Shown one piece after another: positions 1 through 5,406 of a stretch of DNA of 5,406 nt. A program made the position numbers and the translations under genes. The notes under the pieces were generated by a model. It saw nothing but the letters and a program-made list of their open reading frames with translations, ran no database searches and had not been told where the DNA came from. The DNA comes from Anaeroplasmataceae bacterium (lineage in GTDB: Bacteria > Bacillota_I > Bacilli_A > Acholeplasmatales > Anaeroplasmataceae), in contig JAHHSW010000076.1 in the NCBI GenBank assembly GCA_020024985.1, positions 1-5,406 of the forward strand, read 5' to 3'. The stretch's first letter is position 1. Every line of letters starts with the position of its first letter.

Positions 1-2
1 AA

Positions 3-1805
3 TTTGATAAGGTAAACGGATATATAAAAAAACAAAAGCTATATAAGGGATTATTAATAGCTTTAATTGTTATATTAATACTAGGAGGAATTTTTAGCTT
101 TTCACAAGGCTTACCTACCTGGGCGCCAATAGTTATTTTGTGCTCCTGTGCCTTAATTTCAGTAGGATTAATTTTTTTAATCATTAAAAAGATAAATCCT
201 AAGCTTAAGGAGCTAAATAATTCTCATGATTTAATTAAAAATGCCATCGATAAATTAACGAATGAGGCCTATTTATCTATGCAGCCTCTTAATTTATTGT
301 ATGACTGGAATATTCCTGCAGCCATAATAAATAGAAGCAATTCCTTAATTCATCTAGATAAATATCTAGATCCAAAGAAATTTCAATATTTAAAGGATAA
401 ATTTGGCTTAACTGATAATAATAATCAAAATGTTTCTACCTACTATGTTCAATCTGGTTCTATTTTAGGTAATCCATTTATGATTTGTGATGATTATAGA
501 CAGGATTGGGGTCAAAAGACCTATACCGGAAGCATAACCATTCATTGGACTGAGAGGGTAAAGACCCAAAATGGCTATTCTACAGTTACAAGAAGTCAGG
601 TTTTAACTGCTTCAGTTGTTAAGCCTATACCTATTTATAGATATGTAACCTATTTATTATATGGTAATGAGGCGGCTCCAAATTTAATTTTCTCAAGAGC
701 TCCATCAGAGCTTAGTGGAGAGGATGATGCCTTACAATATCGTAAGGTTAGAAGAGAAGCAAAGAAGCTAGATAAGAAGGCTGAGCGTGAGCTTATGGAT
801 AATGATCCAACAACTAATTACACTCGCTTTGGTAATGATGAATTTGAGGTAATATTTGGAGGAACAGATAGAAATAATGAATTAGAATATCGTTTATTAT
901 TTACACCATTAGCCCAAAGAAATTTATTAGACCTTTTAAATAATGCGAAGCCATTTGGTGATGACTTCTATATGGATAAGGTCAAGAAATTAAATTATAT
1001 TCAATCAAGGCATAGCCAAGGCTTCAATTATAATTGTAATCCAGAAATGTTTGTTGATTATGATTATGATAGGGCTAGGGATAGATTTATTGATTATAAT
1101 ACTAAATATTTTGAGAGCTTTTTCTTTGATATAGCTCCACTTATTTCTATTCCTCTTTATCAGCAAACAAAGACTGAGGAATATATATATAATAATGAGT
1201 ATGAAGGAAATGTTACTAGCTATGAGGATGAGGCTTTAGCTAATTCCTTCCCTGAGGCTGAATTTAAGCATCCTGCCTCAATTACTAGTGCTATTTTAAA
1301 ATGTAGCCTAGATAAAACAGTTGGTAAGGCAGATCAGGTTAAGGTAACTGCCCATAGCTTTCAGGGAATTCCTCATATTGATATTGTACCTACCCTTGGT
1401 GGAGATGGAAGGCTTCATAATGTCCCAGTAGAATGGGTTGAGTATTCTCCATTAGAGCAGGAGCGCTATATAGCTGTTTTAGAGAAGGATTCATCTAGAT
1501 TAGAATATATTAATAATAAGATGGATGAGAGCTTTAGAAGCACTATGAATAGTATAGGTGGTATAAATATCTACCAAAGAGGCTTATTTGCGACAGTATT
1601 AAATAAAGAGCTAGATAGTAATGATATAGACGCAATTAATAAGTATTATAAGAGTACTAGTAATTTAAATAATCCAGCCAACCTTAGAGAATACCTAACT
1701 AAGACAATTAATGAGCTAAGAGATAATTTAGCCTCTGGCTTAGCTTCTGATTCTAGAAGTGTAGCTGATAATGTATCAAATGTACAGGGTTCCAATGAGC
1801 AATAG
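3..1805 (+). CDS. Membrane-anchored protein of unknown function, DUF3137-like in part (5' end outside window)
   Basis: The frame is open from the left edge to a TAG stop and gives 600 visible residues. No ATG or convincing start with a ribosome binding site lies near the edge, so the gene begins upstream. Numbering from the first visible codon, residues 17-33 and 41-61 are hydrophobic helices joined by a short turn (Q-G-L-P-T). Lysines flank both outer ends (KKQKLYK before, KKINPK after). By the positive-inside rule this is a membrane hairpin with a large cytoplasmic C-terminal domain. A charged, probably helical linker lies at about 237-265. It is followed at about 273-313 by a stretch with DEFEV, ELEYRLLFTPLAQ and a leucine-rich helix, which resembles the C-terminal part of DUF3137 proteins from memory only. 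Residues about 325-555 match nothing I know; they include AHSFQGIPH and a GGDG turn at 466-469. The tail is polar and Ser/Asn-rich. A lemA gene follows 44 bases downstream, suggesting a joint membrane role. The reading frame is certain; the family is tentative. Confidence 0.85.
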   Translation, partial: FDKVNGYIKKQKLYKGLLIALIVILILGGIFSFSQGLPTWAPIVILCSCALISVGLIFLIIKKINPKLKELNNSHDLIKNAIDKLTNEAYLSMQPLNLLYDWNIPAAIINRSNSLIHLDKYLDPKKFQYLKDKFGLTDNNNQNVSTYYVQSGSILGNPFMICDDYRQDWGQKTYTGSITIHWTERVKTQNGYSTVTRSQVLTASVVKPIPIYRYVTYLLYGNEAAPNLIFSRAPSELSGEDDALQYRKVRREAKKLDKKAERELMDNDPTTNYTRFGNDEFEVIFGGTDRNNELEYRLLFTPLAQRNLLDLLNNAKPFGDDFYMDKVKKLNYIQSRHSQGFNYNCNPEMFVDYDYDRARDRFIDYNTKYFESFFFDIAPLISIPLYQQTKTEEYIYNNEYEGNVTSYEDEALANSFPEAEFKHPASITSAILKCSLDKTVGKADQVKVTAHSFQGIPHIDIVPTLGGDGRLHNVPVEWVEYSPLEQERYIAVLEKDSSRLEYINNKMDESFRSTMNSIGGINIYQRGLFATVLNKELDSNDIDAINKYYKSTSNLNNPANLREYLTKTINELRDNLASGLASDSRSVADNVSNVQGSNEQ

Positions 1806-1833
1806 CTCAAATGAATAAATATAGTTATAAGAA

Positions 1834-1840
1834 AAGGAGA
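1834..1840 (+). promoter_or_regulatory. Ribosome binding site that fixes the lemA start
   Basis: AAGGAGA is a near-perfect Shine-Dalgarno sequence, nine bases before the ATG at 1850. The in-frame ATG at 1811 has no comparable purine-rich site in front of it, only the end of the previous gene. This makes 1850 the preferred start and removes 13 residues from the longest reading. Confidence 0.85.
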
Positions 1841-1849
1841 TTTAAAAAA

Positions 1850-2518
1850 ATGGCAAACGCATTAGATGAATTAGATGGTCCTATCAGAGAAGAGGGTAGA
1901 GACGTAAATGTAATTGCAAAGCAAATTCCAGTTACTGTAGGTGCTGGTTCAAAGGTATTTGAGGTTTTATTATGGGTACTTGGTATTTTACCTGGACTTA
2001 TCTTCTTATTTATGAAGATTAATGCTGCAACATACCTACGTCAGCTAGAGCAAAAGATTCAGCATGACGCTTCACAAATTGATAATTATTTAGAGCAAAG
2101 AGTACAAATTCTAAAGAATTTAGCTAAGCTAGTTGATAAGGCTGTTACCCTTGATAAGGAAACCTATATTGCTATAGCTGAGGCTAGAAGTGGAAATACT
2201 CATTTAAGTGATGATGAAAGAATTAAGCTTGGTAATATGACAGAGAATGTTAACGCTAAGATTAATTTAGCACTAGAGAATTATCCAGATTTAAAGTCAC
2301 ATAAGGAAATTGAGGATGCAATTCAGCAAAACGCATATCTTCAAAAGGAGATTACTGCTGCTAGAGAGGTTTACAATGATACAGTTAATACCTGGAACAC
2401 TCAAATTCAGGTATGGCCTACTAAAATGATTGTAGCTGCTAAGAATGGTTATACAACTCGTATTCCTTATATTGCTTCAAAAGAGGTTAAGGAACAAGCT
2501 AGAGAGGTATTTTTCTAG
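1850..2518 (+). CDS. lemA: LemA family membrane protein
   Basis: This encodes 222 residues beginning MANALDELDG; the start was chosen for the AAGGAGA site nine bases upstream. A soluble, mostly acidic segment (1-35) leads into one transmembrane helix at about 36-57, then a long helical region. LemA-family marks are visible. A helix at about 78-97 (DNYLEQRVQILKNLAKLVDK) is equivalent to the family's conserved helix after the membrane span. NYPDLK lies at 144-149, and a terminal helix at about 168-190 contains AREVYND, WNTQIQ and WP. A small C-terminal segment follows. The usual LemA helix carries a proline (IPNLV-like); here that position reads LKNLAKLV. LemA proteins are widespread in bacteria and their biochemical role is not settled. 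The gene follows the larger membrane protein by 44 bases without a promoter and ends before a terminator, so it is probably the last gene of that operon. Family assignment is firm; function is unknown. Confidence 0.92.
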   Translation: MANALDELDGPIREEGRDVNVIAKQIPVTVGAGSKVFEVLLWVLGILPGLIFLFMKINAATYLRQLEQKIQHDASQIDNYLEQRVQILKNLAKLVDKAVTLDKETYIAIAEARSGNTHLSDDERIKLGNMTENVNAKINLALENYPDLKSHKEIEDAIQQNAYLQKEITAAREVYNDTVNTWNTQIQVWPTKMIVAAKNGYTTRIPYIASKEVKEQAREVFF

Positions 2519-2563
2519 TAGCTTGATTAGCAATCTTTATTTTAAAAATTAATAAAAACTTAC

Positions 2564-2615
2564 AAAAGGAACGATTGAAATAGCAGTATTTGTTAGCAAA
2601 TCGTTCTTTTTTCTA
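2564..2615 (+). terminator. Rho-independent terminator after lemA
   Basis: GAACGATT (2569-2576) pairs perfectly with AATCGTTC (2599-2606). The stem can be lengthened through a G-U pair and A-U pairs between the A-run at 2564-2567 and the T-run that follows. A T-rich tract (TTTTTTCTATTTTT) runs from 2607. The 22-base interior is long for a terminator loop, but it holds a second hairpin, AAATA-GCAG-TATTT (2578-2591), which would shorten the effective loop. It lies about 46 bases after the lemA stop and separates that operon from ppdK. Confidence 0.85.
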
Positions 2616-2644
2616 TTTTTGTGTAAAATCGTCTTAAAAATATC

Positions 2645-2659
2645 ATGAAAGCGCTTGAT
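2645..2659 (+). promoter_or_regulatory. Candidate cre operator (CcpA-type) over the ppdK -35 box
   Basis: The sequence ATGAAAGCGCTTGAT contains the left half and core of the catabolite-responsive element, TGAAARCGYTT. Its centre, AAGCGCTT at 2649-2656, is a perfect palindrome. The right end (GAT) departs from the usual WNCA or WWCA, so the match is good but not complete. It overlaps the ppdK -35 hexamer, a position at which a bound repressor would block RNA polymerase. Carbon catabolite control of a pyruvate/PEP enzyme makes biological sense. No ccpA gene is in the window, so the regulator is inferred. Confidence 0.55.
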
Positions 2660-2682
2660 TTACCTCTCCGAATGAGTATAAT
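2655..2682 (+). promoter_or_regulatory. Vegetative-type (sigma-70/sigma-A) promoter of ppdK
   Basis: The -35 box TTGATT (2655-2660; four of six consensus bases) is separated by 16 bases from a perfect -10 box TATAAT (2677-2682). Transcription would start near 2689, leaving a leader of about 30 bases that contains the ppdK ribosome binding site. The -35 box overlaps the right half of the cre-like site. This is the only convincing promoter in the intergenic region. Confidence 0.8.
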
Positions 2683-2719
2683 AGTAAAAGTATTTTGTTT
2701 TAAAGAGGTGTTATAATAA

Positions 2720-5356
2720 ATGAACAAATGGGTTTATTCATTTGAAGAAGGAAATGCAACAATGCGAGAGCTTTTAGGTGGTAAGGGAGCTAACCTTGCA
2801 GAAATGACTAATCTTGGTCTACCTATTCCTCACGGCTTTACAATTACAACAGCTGCTTGTATGGATTACTTTAAATCAAATGAAAAAATTAGTGATGAAA
2901 TAATGGGGCAAATTAAGAAGGCCCTAAAGGATTTAGAGGCTAAGCAGGAGAAGAAATTCGGAGATAATGAGAATCCTTTACTAGTATCAGTTAGAAGTGG
3001 TGCTAGAGCCTCAATGCCAGGTATGATGGATACTATTCTTAACCTAGGCTTAAATGATAAGAGTGTATTAGGCTTAGCTAAGAGAACAAATAATCCACGC
3101 TTTGCCTATGATTCATATAGAAGATTTATTCAAATGTTCTCTGATGTAGTTATGGGTCTTGAAAAGCCTAAGTTTGAGAAGGTTTTATCAGTTATAAAGG
3201 CTAATAAGGGCTATACCTATGATTATGAGCTAACAGATAAGGATTTAATTGAGGTAATTAACAAATATAAGGAGTTCTATAAGGAGAATTTAGGAAGTGA
3301 ATTCCCACAGGACCCAGAGGAGCAATTATATTTAGCTATTGAAGCAGTATTTAAGTCTTGGAATAATCCAAGAGCTATCTACTATAGACGTTTAAATGAT
3401 ATTCCAGGAGACTGGGGTACAGCTGTAAACATTCAATCAATGGTATTTGGTAATATGGGTGAGACATCTGGTACAGGTGTTGCCTTCACTCGTAACCCAG
3501 CTACTGGTGAGAAGCAAATTTATGGTGAGTATTTAATTAATGCTCAGGGAGAGGATGTAGTTGCAGGTATTAGAACTCCATCTCAAATTTCTCGTCTTGA
3601 GTATGATATGCCAGAGGTTTATAAGCAATTCTTAAGCATTGCTGAAACACTAGAGAACCATTACCATGATATGCAGGATATGGAGTTTACAATTGAAAAT
3701 GGTAAGCTTTACTTCCTTCAAACTAGAAATGGTAAGAGAACTGCACAGGCAGCCCTAGAGATTGCTTGTCAAATGGTTGATGAGGGTATGATTGATGTTA
3801 AGGAGGCTATCATGAGAATTGATGCTAAGTCACTTGATCAATTATTACACCCTAAGTTTAATGAGGAGGCTTTAAATAACGCAAAGCTTATTGCTACAGG
3901 CTTACCTGCATCTCCAGGTGCAGCTGCTGGTAGAGTTTACTTTGATGCTGAAAGCGCAAAGAAGGCTCATAAGCGTAAACAAAGAGTTATTTTAGTACGT
4001 AATGAAACCTCACCTGAGGATATTGAGGGTATGCATATTGCTGAGGGTACACTTACTCAAAATGGTGGTATGACATCACATGCAGCCGTTGTAGCACGTG
4101 GTATGGGTACTGCCTGTGTATGTGGCTGTAAGGCAATTGATTTAGATATGGAAGCTAGAGTTATGACTCTTGGCGATGTAGTAATTAAGGAGGGAGATTT
4201 CATTTCTCTTGATGGTGCTACAGGTAAGGTATATCTAGGTGATATTGAAACTAAGCCAGCTACCCTAGATGGTAACTTAGAAAGAATTATGTCTTGGGCT
4301 GATAAGTATAGAAGAATGTCTATTAGAACTAACGCTGATACAATTGCTGATGCAAAGAAGGCAGTTGAATTTGGTGCTGAGGGTATCGGTCTATGCCGTA
4401 GTGAGCATATGTTCTTCAAGAACGAAAGAATCATTGAAATTAGAAAGATGATTTTAGCAAGCAATAAGGAGCAACGTCAGGAGGCTCTTGATAGATTATT
4501 ATTATTCCAAAAGGAGGATTATAAGGGTCTATATGAGGTTATGAATGGCCTACCTGTAACTGTTAGATTACTTGACCCACCTCTACATGAGTTCCTACCT
4601 AAGGATGGCAATATTCGTGAGCTAGCCGTAGAGATGAATAGAGACTATGAAGAGGTTTTAGTTCAATGTGATGCCTTAAAGGAATTCAACCCAATGATGG
4701 GTCATAGAGGCTGTAGATTAGCTATTACCTTCCCAGAAATCGCTCGTATGCAGGCACGTGCTATCATGGAGGCTGCAATTGAGGTATCTGTTGCTACAGG
4801 TGTTGAAATTGAGCCAGAAATCATGGTACCACTTGTTGATGAGCTTAAGGAGCTTAAGTTCGTTAAGAATATTATTGTTGAGGAGTTTGAGCATGTATTT
4901 GCTTACTACAATAAGAGATTAAACTACCATATTGGTACAATGATTGAAACTCCAAGAGCTGCATTACTTGCTGATGAAATTGCTAAGGAGGCTGAATTCT
5001 TCTCATTTGGTACAAATGACCTAACTCAGCTAACCTTTGGTTTATCTCGTGATGACGCTAGTAAGTTCTTAGATTCTTACTATCAAAATGATATTTATGA
5101 GAATGATCCATTTGCTAAGCTAGATACTGAGGGAGTAGGCCTATTAATTAAGAATGCCTATAAGCTAGGACATAAGAAGAATAAGGAAATGCATATGGGT
5201 ATTTGTGGTGAGCATGGTGGTGAGCCATCAAGCATTGAATTTGTTAATGCTGTAGGCCTTGACTATGTATCTTGCTCTCCATTTAGAGTACCAATCGCTC
5301 GTCTTGCAGCTGCACAAGCTGAAATTAAGAGATTAGCAGCTAAGGAAAATAAGTAA
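2720..5356 (+). CDS. ppdK: Pyruvate, phosphate dikinase (PPDK)
   Basis: This enzyme (EC 2.7.9.1) interconverts ATP + pyruvate + phosphate and AMP + PEP + diphosphate in the cytoplasm. It can work in gluconeogenesis or, in many anaerobes, in PPi-linked glycolysis. The 878 residues match the length of bacterial PPDK (Clostridium symbiosum, 874), and the start follows AGAGGTG by nine bases. The N-terminal ATP-grasp nucleotide-binding part (about 1-340) carries GGKGANLAEM (21-30), VSVRSGARASMPGMMDT (from about 90), TRNPATGE, and Glu322, Gln334 and Arg336. The central swivelling domain has GGMTSHAAV, with phosphocarrier His454 next to Thr452, the residue type phosphorylated by PPDK regulatory kinases in other organisms. 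The C-terminal PEP/pyruvate barrel (about 515-878) has Arg560 (GLCRSEHMF), Arg616, Glu743 (MIETPRAA), Asn766-Asp767 (GTNDLTQ) and Cys829 (HMGICGEHGG). All expected active-site residues are present, so it should be active. It has its own promoter with a cre-like site. No PPDK regulatory protein gene is visible. Confidence 0.98.
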   Translation: MNKWVYSFEEGNATMRELLGGKGANLAEMTNLGLPIPHGFTITTAACMDYFKSNEKISDEIMGQIKKALKDLEAKQEKKFGDNENPLLVSVRSGARASMPGMMDTILNLGLNDKSVLGLAKRTNNPRFAYDSYRRFIQMFSDVVMGLEKPKFEKVLSVIKANKGYTYDYELTDKDLIEVINKYKEFYKENLGSEFPQDPEEQLYLAIEAVFKSWNNPRAIYYRRLNDIPGDWGTAVNIQSMVFGNMGETSGTGVAFTRNPATGEKQIYGEYLINAQGEDVVAGIRTPSQISRLEYDMPEVYKQFLSIAETLENHYHDMQDMEFTIENGKLYFLQTRNGKRTAQAALEIACQMVDEGMIDVKEAIMRIDAKSLDQLLHPKFNEEALNNAKLIATGLPASPGAAAGRVYFDAESAKKAHKRKQRVILVRNETSPEDIEGMHIAEGTLTQNGGMTSHAAVVARGMGTACVCGCKAIDLDMEARVMTLGDVVIKEGDFISLDGATGKVYLGDIETKPATLDGNLERIMSWADKYRRMSIRTNADTIADAKKAVEFGAEGIGLCRSEHMFFKNERIIEIRKMILASNKEQRQEALDRLLLFQKEDYKGLYEVMNGLPVTVRLLDPPLHEFLPKDGNIRELAVEMNRDYEEVLVQCDALKEFNPMMGHRGCRLAITFPEIARMQARAIMEAAIEVSVATGVEIEPEIMVPLVDELKELKFVKNIIVEEFEHVFAYYNKRLNYHIGTMIETPRAALLADEIAKEAEFFSFGTNDLTQLTFGLSRDDASKFLDSYYQNDIYENDPFAKLDTEGVGLLIKNAYKLGHKKNKEMHMGICGEHGGEPSSIEFVNAVGLDYVSCSPFRVPIARLAAAQAEIKRLAAKENK

Positions 5357-5385
5357 TATATAATAAAAGAAAAACGAGGTTTTAT

Positions 5386-5406
5386 ATGTATCCAACAGTT
5401 GAATTT
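5386..5406 (+). CDS. Start of an unidentified gene (3' end outside window)
   Basis: An ATG at 5386 opens a frame reading MYPTVEF before the window ends. GAGG at 5376-5379 sits six bases upstream as a plausible Shine-Dalgarno site. The gene starts 29 bases after the ppdK stop, with no terminator between, so it is probably co-transcribed with ppdK. Seven residues are too few to identify the product. Confidence 0.55.

Noticed and set aside
138..140. TTG at 138 as the start of the first gene
   Set aside because: The frame is open to the left edge. TTG 138 falls inside the second transmembrane helix, and starting there would remove the first helix. No ribosome binding site precedes it.
2597..2634. 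Near direct repeat AAATCGT (2598-2604 and again around 2627-2632)
   Set aside because: It is short and AT-rich, one copy is already explained by the terminator stem, and it shows no further organisation.
2662..2709. ACCTCT (2662-2667) complementary to AGAGGT (2704-2709) in the ppdK ribosome site, suggesting a sequestering hairpin
   Set aside because: The first half lies between the -35 and -10 boxes and would not be in the transcript from this promoter. Six paired bases over a 36-base gap is also weak.
4057..4464. 135-codon open frame on the minus strand
   Set aside because: It lies wholly inside ppdK, opposite the catalytic His region. It has no ribosome site or promoter and looks like an antisense shadow of a conserved coding sequence.
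5359..5364. TATAAT after ppdK as a promoter for the next gene
   Set aside because: No acceptable -35 box lies 16-18 bases upstream, and AT-rich DNA yields such hexamers by chance. The implied leader would be only about 15 bases.
5371..5383. AAAAC-GAG-GTTTT hairpin before the last gene as terminator or attenuator
   Set aside because: There is only one G-C pair, a three-base loop and no T-tract, and it overlaps the ribosome site. It is too weak to claim.

Overview
The window is AT-rich bacterial DNA with a standard-looking genetic code. Every tryptophan I checked is TGG, no gene reads through TGA, and the three visible stops are TAG, TAG and TAA. Shine-Dalgarno sites are strong (AAGGAGA, AGAGGTG), and a cre-like (CcpA-type) box lies over a promoter. 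Together these suggest a low-GC Bacillota or standard-code Mollicutes relative, for example an anaerobic gut lineage near Erysipelotrichia, RF39 or Acholeplasma. That placement is inference; nothing in the window fixes the taxon.

All genes are on the + strand, in two blocks. Block 1 (about 1-2518) holds the 3' part of a large membrane-anchored protein. It has a two-helix transmembrane hairpin and then about 540 residues of predicted cytoplasmic domain with a DUF3137-like stretch. A LemA-family single-helix membrane protein follows 44 bases later. With no promoter or terminator between them they look like one operon, perhaps encoding a membrane-associated pair of unknown function. The block ends at a clear rho-independent terminator (about 2564-2615).

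Block 2 (about 2640-5406) opens with a compact intergenic control region: a cre-like operator overlapping the -35 box, a perfect TATAAT -10 box and a strong ribosome binding site. It drives a full-length pyruvate, phosphate dikinase gene (ppdK) with all its catalytic residues. This enzyme links pyruvate and phosphoenolpyruvate, so carbon-source control is plausible. Only 29 bases later a further reading frame begins and runs off the window; no terminator separates it from ppdK.

The intergenic stretch 2519-2719 (201 bases) contains only the terminator and the ppdK control region. No RNA gene, mobile element, CRISPR array or attachment site was seen. I found no clearly new biological system. 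The least explained item is the long membrane protein paired with LemA.
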